Assembly: GCA_030749725.1 (NCBI GenBank)
Contig: JASMJM010000109.1
Location: 1-53,023, forward strand
Direction: 5' to 3'
DNA length: 53,023 bases
Origin: Pseudomonadales bacterium
Lineage (GTDB): Bacteria; Pseudomonadota; Gammaproteobacteria; Pseudomonadales; Azotimanducaceae
In this document: positions 42,113 to 51,617 of the stretch, piece by piece
Layout: each line of letters opens with the position of its first letter
How positions within the stretch are numbered: the first letter of the stretch is position 1
Position numbers and translations under genes: made by a program
Notes under the pieces: model-generated
Seen by the model: only the letters and a program-made list of their open reading frames with translations
What the model was told of the DNA's origin: nothing
The model's database searches: none

Positions 42113-43093
42113 ATGAAGAGATTATTTGCCATATTGGGCGGCATCCTGCTGTCTGGAAGCACCATGGGGATGGAGCATGGCTGCGCAGCAAGTGCCCAGT
42201 CACTGTTTCTTGCCTGTGGCTTTGACGTGAAGGAAGGATATCTGAACGGTCTGGCCACCTGCGGAGATACCAACGACCAGGAGTCAGCCACCGAGTGTAG
42301 CGCCGAAGTGGCGGAGGCACGGGAAGAGGACGTGGAGGAATGCGACGAAGTCCTGGAAGCACGCCTGGAACTGTGTGAAAAGCTGGATGATGCGGCCCAT
42401 GATGTGGAATTCGGCGAGGAATTCACAGAAAACTTCGTCGATCCTCTCCAAATAGGCGTAACGATCGATCCGAATCCCTGGTTTCCGCTGGTACAAGGAA
42501 ACGTCTGGGTGTACGAGGGATCGGGAGTAGACGAGGACGGTGAGGAAGTAGAGGAAACGATCACGGTCACCGTCACCAGTGCCGTGAAGCTGATCGAGGG
42601 GGTACGCTGCCTGGTAGTGAACGACACGGCGGAAGAAGACGGTGTCGTCCTGGAAGACACCGACGACTGGTTTGCCCAGGACGTGGACGGCAACGTCTGG
42701 TACTGCGGCGAGATCTCTCTGAGTCAGGAACTGTTCGACGGTGATGAACCTGAAGAACCTGAGCTGGTGGAGCTCGAAGGCTCCTGGAAAAGTGGCCGGG
42801 AGGGCGCGGAAGCAGGCATGTTGCTGCCGTTCGAGCCGGTGGTGGGCGATGTGATCCGTCAGGAAGTCCTCTATGCAGATGCAGAGGACGTCATTGAGCT
42901 CGAGAGCCTCGAAGGAACCGAGTCGGCGCCGGCGGCAAGTTGCAGCGGAGATTGCCTGGTTACCCTTGACTACACCCCGTTGGAGCCTGGCGTCTTCGAG
43001 AACAAATATTACGCGGCGGGTATTGGGTTGATCGTCGAAACCGAAGTCGATAGTTCAGAACGCCTTGAACTCATTGAATTCACAAGCAATTAA
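42113..43093 (+). CDS. Acidic Cys-rich exported protein, copy 1
   Basis: About 326 residues with a signal peptide (MKRLFAILGGILLSGSTMG). Mature residues are very rich in Asp and Glu. A first part has six cysteines in a helical region. A second part has WFPLVQGNVWVYEG, EETITVTVTSAVKLIEG, RCLVVND, DTDDWFAQDVDGNVWYCGE and EGSWKSGREGAEAG, a conserved uncharacterised domain seen in secreted bacterial proteins. The next gene repeats both parts at the protein level. The ATG at 42113 has GGAGA seven bases before. Function is unknown. Confidence 0.78.
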   Translation: MKRLFAILGGILLSGSTMGMEHGCAASAQSLFLACGFDVKEGYLNGLATCGDTNDQESATECSAEVAEAREEDVEECDEVLEARLELCEKLDDAAHDVEFGEEFTENFVDPLQIGVTIDPNPWFPLVQGNVWVYEGSGVDEDGEEVEETITVTVTSAVKLIEGVRCLVVNDTAEEDGVVLEDTDDWFAQDVDGNVWYCGEISLSQELFDGDEPEEPELVELEGSWKSGREGAEAGMLLPFEPVVGDVIRQEVLYADAEDVIELESLEGTESAPAASCSGDCLVTLDYTPLEPGVFENKYYAAGIGLIVETEVDSSERLELIEFTSN

Positions 43094-43103
43094 GGGGGCA
43101 CCT

Positions 43104-44915
43104 ATGAAGATTCCAGCAAGATTTGCAGCAATCATGGCCGTTGTTATGTTGGTTGGTTGTGGGGGTAGTGACCCCGGTTCGAGTCCGGTTTCATCGGAGC
43201 GAACGGTCGTCCCGCCGCCGGCACCCGAGCCGATTACACTGACTGGCTCGCTTATGGATGGGCCCGTCGTGGGTGGTCATGTATTCGTATTCTTCGCCGA
43301 CGACATCCAGGCAGTCCTGGATGCCGCAGATGCGGCCGATGATCGCCTGACCAGTTTGAGGGATGCCGCAGCGGTCGCCTCGTTGGCGCGGGTAACGGAA
43401 ACAGAAGGTATCTACACGCTCAGGGTGTCCGCTGATCATGCGGGAAGGGCGGTTTTCGTCGTATTTGATAATACCGATTCCGAGGATACGACCTTCTTGG
43501 ATAGGCCTTTCAATATGGAGTCGGTGACCGTACTGAGTGATGCCGGTACCACTTCCCGCGTCAATATTACCCCTCAGGCATCCATGGTAGCGGCACAGGT
43601 AAGGACATTGCTGCCCCTTGATGCCAGTGGCGTCGCCGGTGCTATCGTCACTGCCAATGCCAACGTCGTGGCGGCGTTTGGCGAGGATCAGATCGGTAAC
43701 GAGCTATTGGAGGATGGCGTCGATGTGATCACTCTGGATGACGTCGAGGTGCTTGAGGCAGCGTCTACCTTCATGGGATCGCTGGTACGTTCCACGGCTG
43801 CGGGAGCAGGACTCGAGCGTGATGACGTGCTGGAAGCGCTGGCCTTGGATGCGCTGGATGGTGAAGTCGACGGGACTGTTCCGGCTGGTGCCGACGTAGA
43901 TGAGGACATTGCTGACCGTGTGGAAGCGGTAGAGGAATTCAAGTCACTGGGTGAAGCACGTGATGAACCAATCGTCGTAGGTTCCTGTGCTTCCACCGCG
44001 ACGCTGCTGAAACGTGCCTGCGACATCGATAGCATGGATGACTTCCTGGAAGGCGTGGCTTCCTGCCAGGACGGAGACGCGGACGAGGAAGAGTTCGCGG
44101 ACTGCATCGCCGATGTGCAGGAGGAGCGTGAAGAGACCCTGGAAGAATGCGCTGACGTCCATGATGCTCGGGACTCGCTCTGTGAAGACCTCGATGATGC
44201 GGTACATGAACCGGAGTTTGGCGAAGACTACGCCGATAATTTCGTCGATCCGCTGGAGATCGGCGTATCAGTCGAGGCCAATCCATATTTTCCACTGCTA
44301 CAGGGCCATGTGTGGGTCTACGAGTCGACCTTCATCGATGAGGACGATGGCGAGGAAGTCACCGAAACCACGACGGTCACGGTGACCGGCCAGACCAAAC
44401 TGATCGAGGGAATTACCTGCCTCGTCGTCAACGACGTGGTCGCAGAAGACGGTGTTCTGATTGAAAACACCGATGACTGGTTTGCCCAGGACACGGATGG
44501 CAACGTCTGGTATTGCGGTGAGATTGCCGAGAATTTCGAGTACTTCGACGGCGACGAACCGGAACTGCCGGAGCTCGTGGACATAGAAGGATCCTGGAAG
44601 GCAGGGCGCGAAGGAGCAGAAGCCGGCATCTTGGTGCCGGCCGAACCGGAAGTTGGCGATATCATCCGCAATGAGGTCCTCTACGGCGAAGCAGAAGATG
44701 TCATCGAAATACTGAGCCTGCAAGGAGATGAATCCGTGCAGCAAGCTGACTGCAATGGCAGCTGCCTGGTTGTAAAGGAGTCAACGCCGCTGGAGCCGGA
44801 CGCCGAAGAGAATACCTACTACCTGCCCGGCATGGGCGTTATTCTCGAGGTCGATGTGGAAACCGGTGCTCGCGCTGAACTGATCAGCTTTTCCCGGGCT
44901 CCGGTCGAGGGGTGA
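43104..44915 (+). CDS. Acidic Cys-rich lipoprotein, copy 2 with added N-terminal domain
   Basis: About 603 residues. It has a lipobox signal (VMLVGC), then a segment ITLTGSLMDGPVVGGHVFVFF like the repeated beta-sandwich domains in surface proteins, then a stretch without clear match (about 150-290). The C-terminal 310 residues match copy 1 nearly end to end, including the six cysteines of the helical part, LIEGITCLVVND, DTDDWFAQDTDGNVWYCGE and the final SC/DC pair. It starts 10 bp after copy 1 with AAGGGGGC upstream. The pair arose by duplication, followed by fusion to a new N-terminus in one copy. The role may be at the cell surface. Confidence 0.8.
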   Translation: MKIPARFAAIMAVVMLVGCGGSDPGSSPVSSERTVVPPPAPEPITLTGSLMDGPVVGGHVFVFFADDIQAVLDAADAADDRLTSLRDAAAVASLARVTETEGIYTLRVSADHAGRAVFVVFDNTDSEDTTFLDRPFNMESVTVLSDAGTTSRVNITPQASMVAAQVRTLLPLDASGVAGAIVTANANVVAAFGEDQIGNELLEDGVDVITLDDVEVLEAASTFMGSLVRSTAAGAGLERDDVLEALALDALDGEVDGTVPAGADVDEDIADRVEAVEEFKSLGEARDEPIVVGSCASTATLLKRACDIDSMDDFLEGVASCQDGDADEEEFADCIADVQEEREETLEECADVHDARDSLCEDLDDAVHEPEFGEDYADNFVDPLEIGVSVEANPYFPLLQGHVWVYESTFIDEDDGEEVTETTTVTVTGQTKLIEGITCLVVNDVVAEDGVLIENTDDWFAQDTDGNVWYCGEIAENFEYFDGDEPELPELVDIEGSWKAGREGAEAGILVPAEPEVGDIIRNEVLYGEAEDVIEILSLQGDESVQQADCNGSCLVVKESTPLEPDAEENTYYLPGMGVILEVDVETGARAELISFSRAPVEG

Positions 44916-45803
44916 ATACTCGGACAGGTTGTTGGTGGCTAGAGCCCCCAACAGCAGGTCTGAGGCGTGCGCGTCCATATATCGAGCGGATGACTGCGCC
45001 TTCGCCGCGCCCGGATCGGTGGGGCCCAATTGGCCAGGTACTCTAACGAACACCTGTGGTGTTTGGGCGCCCCGATTCGGCAACACCACGCCGCTGCAAC
45101 AGATGTTCATCGAATTGCAGTTCCGAATTCCGATAGGCCTGGTGAAAGGTCCGTTGGTACTGACGGCGCCCACTGGCTATGACGCTAATCGGCCAGGTCA
45201 AGGCAGTGGGGTCAACGGTGGATGTGGTGGATGCGTCTCAATGCCATTGGTGATCCCGAACTTCACGCCTTTGGGAGGACCCGGATTTCAATGGGGACGA
45301 AGTGGCGTTCTACTATGTGCGGGTCCTGGAGATTCCCACACCTCGTTGGACTGCCTACGATGCAGAATAATTCGGTATCGAGAACATCCCTGAGGAAGTA
45401 CCCATGATGAGCCAGGAACGGGCATACACCTCACCGATCTGGTATACCCCCGCGCAGTGACTCGGCACCTCGATGATCACCCATGCAACGAGCTTAGACC
45501 ACATAGCACCTCAGGAGTGAACGCCAACCGGGATGGGCGCTAGTCTTCCTGCCATTGACGGTGACTACGATATTGCGATATGTTGTGAGGTGGCCGGTCT
45601 TTCGTGCCTGTGATGCCCAACTGGCCTGATCGTAGAGATGGTGGTATTGTCGCGCAGGCACCGATATCGGGGTGGATTGTTCCAGGGAGACAGAATAATA
45701 TCCTCTAACGGGAAAGCGATGGAGATTACACCTGAGAAACCGCCCCGGTTGTCCAACCATGGGGTCCACTTCTGGATCCCGGCATACGTGAAAGGAGCCA
45801 ACT
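44916..45803. other. Gene-free region of about 890 bp with a decayed gene
   Basis: No intact gene is seen. The part 45100-45460 contains the DUF3604 remnant described separately. The parts 44916-45100 and 45460-45790 show no recognisable content; open frames there have no family features. The ribosome site of the next gene (AAAGGAG, 45791-45797) is at the end. Confidence 0.6.
45190..45460 (+). pseudogene. Remnant of the C-terminus of a DUF3604 protein
   Basis: Parts of the DUF3604 C-terminal signature can be read in successive frames. VGSTVDVVDAS is followed by [11 protein letters not shown] in another frame, then [19 protein letters not shown] and [11 protein letters not shown] in a third. 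A stop codon comes next, then SQERAYTSPIWYTPAQ and a final TGA. At least two frameshifts and one stop are needed. Only the last 90 or so residues of a protein normally over 600 long remain. The decay is advanced. Confidence 0.7.
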
Positions 45804-48566
45804 GTGTCAGACCGAACGTTGACGGATAAGGAGAACGGCAGCGTGCTCGTTGCCCTTGGTGACGACGCATCAACCAAGCTTGCTGTGGCGGGAGGCAAGG
45901 GCGCCAGTCTGGGCCGTCTGATCAAGGCTGGTTTTTCTGTTCCGTCTGGGTTTGTAATTACGACGGATGCCTATGCCGAGTGTCTTCGCGCAAACGACTT
46001 GGAGGCGAAGATCGAGCAGATCCTGGCGAAGCTTGATTACGACAACTTCGATCAGCTGGAGCAGGAGACGGCGAAGATCAGGGAAGCGGTCGCCGGGTGC
46101 AAGCTCCCCGATAGTCTGGCCGGAGAGATTGTCGGGGCCTATGGGGGGCTTGGGACTGAGCCGTACGTTGCTGTTCGTTCCTCGGGGACGGCGGAGGATC
46201 TGGAGGGTGCGTCCTTCGCTGGGCTGTACGACACGTACCTTGATGTCCGGGGCGGCGACGCGCTGTTGGATGCCGTGCTGCGGTGTTGGGCATCGATGTG
46301 GACCGCGCGGGTTGTTGCCTATCGTCAGAGCAGGGGATTCGACCACGGTGACGCCGGCATCGCCGTAGTGGTCCAGACGATGGTGGAAGCCGACGTTGCG
46401 GGGGTGATGTTTATCGGCAACCCGATGAATGCCCGGGCGGATGAGATCGTGATCAACGCGAGTTGGGGACTCGGTGAAGCGGTGGTGTCAGGCAGCATCA
46501 CTCCGGATGAGTATGTCGTTGGCCGAGACACGCTTGAGGTCAAACGACGCACCCTCGGCTCCAAGGAGTTGCAGGTGGTTCGGAACCCGGAGAACGGGAA
46601 GGGTACTGTTCAGGAACCCGTGCCCGGCAAGCTTCAGAATCAGCACTCGCTTTCCGATGAACAGGCCGGTGAACTTGCCGAGCTGGGCCGTCGGGTCACT
46701 GCTTACTACGAAGGGCTGCCCCAGGACACCGAGTGGGCGCTCTCGGATGGTGCCTTCTTCCTGCTCCAATCCCGGCCCGTGACCGGCGTGGAATTCACCT
46801 GGGAGGAGGACCTCGATCTATGGCCGGATGTCCCGGAAGACGACGAGGTCATCTGGACCCGGGCATGGGCAGACGAGGTGTGGACCGGTCCGATCACGCC
46901 CTTGATGTGGTCGATCCGCGGCGCATGGATGCGGCACGGTGCCCCCATCAACTTCAAGTCCTTCGACATGGAAGATCTCGCTGACCTGCGCATGTATAAG
47001 TATTCGCAAGGTACAGCCTATTCCGACACGAGAATTGATGAGCTCATTGCCAAATACATGCTTCCGCCGGAGCTCCGGGAACCCATGCTCAATCGGCTCC
47101 ACCCGTCCCAGATAGACGCGGTCATGAACGCGCCCTTCGATATTGAACGATGTGTGAAGATGTTCCTTAGGATCGAGGAAACAGAACCCTCAAAGGGAAT
47201 AAGCGATTTCATCTTTACAGCAATGCGCAGGGACCCGGGAGTAGATATCTCGGCCATAATGCGCAGCGCGGCAAAATCATTTACATTTCCCACTGATGAA
47301 GAGCTACAAGCCCTGGGAGACGACGAACTCAGGCAGCGCCTGGAAGCGGCTAACCGGACTTTCTACGGCATCGAGAACGGAACTTGGGGACACATCCACA
47401 TCTGGGCCCCGGTTCTTCGGACCCTCCTGGAAGGTGTGCTGCGGTATTGGTATGACGGCGACAATCCAAACGCCTATATAGAACTGATTAGTGGTTTTCC
47501 GGAGAGCACCCAGCAGTCCAGGGACGATTACGATTTCTGGAAACTCGCCGAGACGATCCGGCAGTCCGAGAAGCTAAGCGGCCTGATCGAGGAGTTCGAA
47601 GGAGCTGCATTCTTCGAGGAACTCAAGAATCACGAGGAAGGACTTGCCTTCCTGTCCAAGTACGACGAATTCCTGGAGATGAATTTCTACCGGGGCCATG
47701 CTGACCGGGATATGTATTATCCACGCCGTATCGAGGATCCCACCATCGATTACGATGCTCTGCGCCACCTCTCATCCATGGATGGGCTCGTGTCGCCGGA
47801 GGAAAGGGAGGAGAAGTTGAACCAGCGGCGCGAGGCCGCAACGGCTGAAGTGGTCCAGAATCTCGAGAAGAAGCCAATGGGTGCATTGAAACTGGCAATC
47901 TTCAATGTCCTACAGAAATACTGCTTGACAACCCTCGCGGGGCGCGACACCTCCCGCCCGATGTCCGATATAGTGACCTGGCAGAAGAAGCTGTTTGTTC
48001 GCGAGATCGGCCGGAGAACGGTGTCTAGAGGCTTATTGGCCGGTGAGAACGACTACTGGTTCCTTTCCCTGGATGAGCTATGTGCGCTGCTTGAGGGTAA
48101 GGAACCGCTGGCACTTGCCAAGGCAAAGATCGCCGGCCGCAGGAAAGGCTTCGAGCGCTTCCTCTCCCACGAAGAGGACCCGCCGATGTTTCTCAAGGGC
48201 AGTGTGCCGATGGATCTCGATCAGCCAGCCGACGGCGACAGCGAAGGTGTCCTGAAAGGTCTCGGGACCAGCCCCGGGACGGTGACGGCGCGGGCCCGGA
48301 TCATTGCCACGCAGAAGGACATCAGCCTGTTGGAGAAAGGCGATATCCTTGTGTGTCACGGCACGGATCCGGGCTGGACGTTGGCCTTCAGTATCGTCAG
48401 CGGCGTGGTTGCGCAGACGGGTGGGGCGATCGCACACTTCTCGTGTCTTTCGCGGGAGTACGGCCTACCGGCGGTATCCCTTCCCGGCGCCATGAAGCTG
48501 ATCGAAGATGGATCCATGATTACGGTGAACGGCAGCACCGGCGAGGTCCGATTGGCGTCCGAATAG
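45804..48566 (+). CDS. PEP-utilising phosphotransferase-like protein, copy A
   Basis: 920 residues in the order of rifampin phosphotransferase and PEP synthase relatives. An N-terminal ATP-grasp domain has GGKGASLGRL, VRSSGTAEDLEGASFAG and LLQSRPVTG (about 1-325). A large middle domain has NFYRGHADRDMYYPRRIEDP. A C-terminal swivelling domain holds the phospho-His His878 in GGAIAHFSCLSREYGLPAV. Known relatives use ATP to phosphorylate the His and pass the group to an acceptor bound by the middle domain. GTG start at 45804 with AAAGGAG six bases upstream. It faces copy B tail to tail. The middle domain differs strongly from copy B, so the acceptor may differ. Confidence 0.88.
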   Translation: MSDRTLTDKENGSVLVALGDDASTKLAVAGGKGASLGRLIKAGFSVPSGFVITTDAYAECLRANDLEAKIEQILAKLDYDNFDQLEQETAKIREAVAGCKLPDSLAGEIVGAYGGLGTEPYVAVRSSGTAEDLEGASFAGLYDTYLDVRGGDALLDAVLRCWASMWTARVVAYRQSRGFDHGDAGIAVVVQTMVEADVAGVMFIGNPMNARADEIVINASWGLGEAVVSGSITPDEYVVGRDTLEVKRRTLGSKELQVVRNPENGKGTVQEPVPGKLQNQHSLSDEQAGELAELGRRVTAYYEGLPQDTEWALSDGAFFLLQSRPVTGVEFTWEEDLDLWPDVPEDDEVIWTRAWADEVWTGPITPLMWSIRGAWMRHGAPINFKSFDMEDLADLRMYKYSQGTAYSDTRIDELIAKYMLPPELREPMLNRLHPSQIDAVMNAPFDIERCVKMFLRIEETEPSKGISDFIFTAMRRDPGVDISAIMRSAAKSFTFPTDEELQALGDDELRQRLEAANRTFYGIENGTWGHIHIWAPVLRTLLEGVLRYWYDGDNPNAYIELISGFPESTQQSRDDYDFWKLAETIRQSEKLSGLIEEFEGAAFFEELKNHEEGLAFLSKYDEFLEMNFYRGHADRDMYYPRRIEDPTIDYDALRHLSSMDGLVSPEEREEKLNQRREAATAEVVQNLEKKPMGALKLAIFNVLQKYCLTTLAGRDTSRPMSDIVTWQKKLFVREIGRRTVSRGLLAGENDYWFLSLDELCALLEGKEPLALAKAKIAGRRKGFERFLSHEEDPPMFLKGSVPMDLDQPADGDSEGVLKGLGTSPGTVTARARIIATQKDISLLEKGDILVCHGTDPGWTLAFSIVSGVVAQTGGAIAHFSCLSREYGLPAVSLPGAMKLIEDGSMITVNGSTGEVRLASE

Positions 48567-48831
48567 CCAACGGGATTTGTCCAGCAGGCCTGTATCGCCG
48601 CACCACTCTCAGTTCTAGTGATATTGAAGAGATGTTTGTGGGTCGCGGCATCCAGACTTCGTAGGGGAGCCGATTGTGGTTTCTGCAGAGATGCGCAGGA
48701 ACATTTCGCTGACATCAATCCAGACTGGGTGACAGTCGGTTCCTCGATGAGGGTCCCATATGGATCGGTGGTAAACGCCAATACCGACCGTTCACGTGAT
48801 AATACCGATGAGACTCAGTGTGCTTGTTGCT

Positions 48832-51615
48832 TTAACTCTGGATCTCCTCGGCTTTCGCCGAATCCTGCGCCAATTGCACCTCGCCGGTGCCGCCATTCAC
48901 CGTGATGATCGAGCCATCTTCGATGAGCTTCATGGCGCCGGGAAGCGAAACCGCCGGGATGCCGTACTCCCGCGACAGACACGAGAAGTGCGCGATCGCT
49001 CCTCCAGTCTGGGCAACCACGCCGCTGACCAGACTGAACGCCAGTGTCCAGCCGGGGTCGGTACCGTGGCACACGAGGATATCACCCTTCTCCAGCAGAC
49101 TGATGTCCTTCTGCGTGGCAATGATCCGGGCGCGCGCCGTCACCGTCCCGGGGCTCGTTCCCACGCCCCGGACCACCCCTTCGTTGCCCGCCTCGGAAGC
49201 GCCATCGAGCATCGGCACACCGTCCTGGAGAAACATCGGCGGGTCCTCCTCGTGGGATAGAAAGCGGTCGAAACCTTTCATGCGGCCGGCAACCTTGGCC
49301 CGGGCGAGGGCCTGCGAGTGCTTCCCGCCCAACAAATCGTAAATCTCCTGAAGGGAGAGAAACCAGTAGTCACGCTCACCCTCGAGCAGACCACGGTCGA
49401 TGGTTCGCTGCCCGAGTTCCTTGATCAATACCTTCTTGTTCCAGGTCACCACATCGGACATGGGGCGGGAGTTATCGCGCCCCGCAAAGGATTTTAAGCA
49501 TCGCTCGAGCAGGAAGTTGAAGATCTTCAACTTCAATGCGCCCATGGGCTGCTTCTCGATATTCGCGACGACCTCGGCAGTCGCGGCCAGCCGTCGCTCA
49601 TTGAGCTTTTCTTCCCGTTCAATCGGGGAGACCAGGCCCTCAGTGCCAGCCAGCTGCCGCAAGGCATCGTAATCGATGCTCGGGTCCTCGACTCGCCGCG
49701 GATAATACATGTCCCGGTCCGCGTGACCCCGATAGAAGTTCATTTCCAGGAAATCGTCGTAGCGTTCGAGGAAGGCGCGACCTTCCTCGTGATTCTTCAG
49801 TTCCTCGAAGAACGCCGCGTCTTTGAATTCTTCGATCAGGGCGCTCAGCGTCTCGGACTGCCGGATCATTTCCGCGAGCTTCCAGAAATCGAAATCGTCC
49901 TTGGACTGCTGCGTGCGATCGGGAAGGCCGCTGATTAATTCCGTGTAGGCATTTTCGTTGTCGCCGTCGTACCAATACTTCAACACCCCCTCCAGGAGCG
50001 AACGGATGGTAGGCGTGTAGATGAATATCCTGCTCCATCCCCCGAGAGCGCCAAATGGCAGGTTGGCGACCCTGATGCGCTCCGCGAGATCATCGTCCGT
50101 TATGCCCCGCAGTTCCTCCTCGTCGGGGAATACCGTCGCCCGAACCCGAGCGCGCCGGGCTTCGAAACCGGCCTTTACCGACGGCCCATCGCCCCGTTGC
50201 GTCACTGCCCTGATCAGGTCACCGACAATACCCAACCTCGGCTCTGTTTCCTCGATGCGCAGTATCATGGCGATACAGCGTTCAAGATCGAACGGTGCAC
50301 TCATCGCCTCCTCCATCTGTGACGGGTGCAAGCGCGTGAGCAGTGGTTCCCGCAGGGCCGGGGGCAGCATGTATTTGCCGATCAGCGCATCGGATCGAGT
50401 GTTGTAATAGGCGGCGCCGTGCCAATAGGTGTAGGCACGCAACTCAGCAAGATCTTCCATCTCAAAAATCGGGTAGTTGGTGACGCAGGCGACTTTCATC
50501 CAGTGGCCGCGAACCGACCACATGAGGGGTGTTATCGCCCCGGTCCACACCTCGTCCGCCCAGGACCGGGTCCAGATGGTGCCTTCGTCTTCCGGGAGTT
50601 CCGGCCAGAGGTCAAGGTCCTCCTCCCAGGTGAAGTCGACTCCCGTTACCGGGCGCGATTGCAGCAGGTAAAAGGTCCCAGCGGCCAGCGCCCACTCCGT
50701 GTCCTGGGGCAGTCCCTCATAATAATCGGCAACCCTTCGACCCAGATCCGTCAACTCACCAAGTTGCGCATCCGACAGCGTATGCTCGCCCCGCAGCCCG
50801 ACAGGGACCGCTTCCTTGACCGTGCCATTGCCGGTTTCCTGGTTCCGCACCACCCGCAGCTCCTTGCCGCCAAGCGTTCGGCGCTTGACCTCGAGGTCGC
50901 GCCCCACGATGTACTCGTCGGGCGTGACAGCACCCGATACCACCGCTTCACCGAGTCCCCAACTCGCATTGATCAGCGTTTCATCCGCCCGCGCGTTCAT
51001 CGGATTACCGATAAACATCACCCCGGCCACATCGGGTTCGACCATCGCCTGAACCACCACGGCGATCCCGGCCTCCGCCTGGTCGAAGCCCTTGTCCTGA
51101 CGATAGGCGGTCACGCGCGCAGTCCACATGGACGCCCAGCAACGCAACACCGCATCGAGCAGCGCATCCCCGCCTCTGATATCAAGATAGGTGTCGTACT
51201 GCCCGGCGAACGACGCTCCCTCGAGATCTTCCGCCGTGCCCGACGAACGAACAGCGACATAAGGCTGATCCCCGAGCGCCTCGTAGGCGCTCACGATCAC
51301 TCCAGCGAGATCGTCGGGAAGCCGGCAAGCGAGGATCGCCTCGCGAATCCGTGCGGACTTCTCTTCCAGGTCATCGAGATTGCCGAAATCCAGCTCCGCC
51401 AGAATCCGCCCGATCTCAGCTTCGAGTTCATTGGCACGAATGCACTCCGCGTAGGCATCGGTCCTGATGACAAAGCCGGGCGGAACGGGGAAACCCGCCT
51501 TGACCAACCGGCCAAGACTCGCCCCCTTACCCCCGACGATCGCAAGCTCGGTCGATGCATCCTCACCCAGGGCGATGAGCACGCCGCCGTTGCCACCATT
51601 CGATACTGTTGACAT
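48832..51615 (-). CDS. PEP-utilising phosphotransferase-like protein, copy B
   Basis: 927 residues, same domain order as copy A, with phospho-His at about 876 in GGAIAHFSCLSREYGIPAV. Identity to copy A is high in the ATP-grasp and His domains (29 identical bases at 50939-50967 and 46458-46486). It is low in the middle, at HWMKVACVTNYPIFEME versus AWMRHGAPINFKSFDME and around residues 465-530. ATG at 51615 with GGGGAGG about eight bases before. It starts 2 bp after the SnoaL-like gene, so the two are one message. Alternative names such as PEP synthase are less fitting because of the different middle domain. Confidence 0.88.
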   Translation of the reverse strand: MSTVSNGGNGGVLIALGEDASTELAIVGGKGASLGRLVKAGFPVPPGFVIRTDAYAECIRANELEAEIGRILAELDFGNLDDLEEKSARIREAILACRLPDDLAGVIVSAYEALGDQPYVAVRSSGTAEDLEGASFAGQYDTYLDIRGGDALLDAVLRCWASMWTARVTAYRQDKGFDQAEAGIAVVVQAMVEPDVAGVMFIGNPMNARADETLINASWGLGEAVVSGAVTPDEYIVGRDLEVKRRTLGGKELRVVRNQETGNGTVKEAVPVGLRGEHTLSDAQLGELTDLGRRVADYYEGLPQDTEWALAAGTFYLLQSRPVTGVDFTWEEDLDLWPELPEDEGTIWTRSWADEVWTGAITPLMWSVRGHWMKVACVTNYPIFEMEDLAELRAYTYWHGAAYYNTRSDALIGKYMLPPALREPLLTRLHPSQMEEAMSAPFDLERCIAMILRIEETEPRLGIVGDLIRAVTQRGDGPSVKAGFEARRARVRATVFPDEEELRGITDDDLAERIRVANLPFGALGGWSRIFIYTPTIRSLLEGVLKYWYDGDNENAYTELISGLPDRTQQSKDDFDFWKLAEMIRQSETLSALIEEFKDAAFFEELKNHEEGRAFLERYDDFLEMNFYRGHADRDMYYPRRVEDPSIDYDALRQLAGTEGLVSPIEREEKLNERRLAATAEVVANIEKQPMGALKLKIFNFLLERCLKSFAGRDNSRPMSDVVTWNKKVLIKELGQRTIDRGLLEGERDYWFLSLQEIYDLLGGKHSQALARAKVAGRMKGFDRFLSHEEDPPMFLQDGVPMLDGASEAGNEGVVRGVGTSPGTVTARARIIATQKDISLLEKGDILVCHGTDPGWTLAFSLVSGVVAQTGGAIAHFSCLSREYGIPAVSLPGAMKLIEDGSIITVNGGTGEVQLAQDSAKAEEIQS

Positions 51616-51617
51616 TT

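Noticed and set aside
43160-43200. tRNA-like T-arm text (GGTTCGAGTCC) near 43177
   Set aside because: It lies in the well-supported lipoprotein gene just after the lipobox, and no acceptor stem, D-arm or anticodon arm can be built around it.
44929-45393. 154-codon open frame in the gene-free region
   Set aside because: It mixes frames of the DUF3604 remnant and has no signal, motif or ribosome site.
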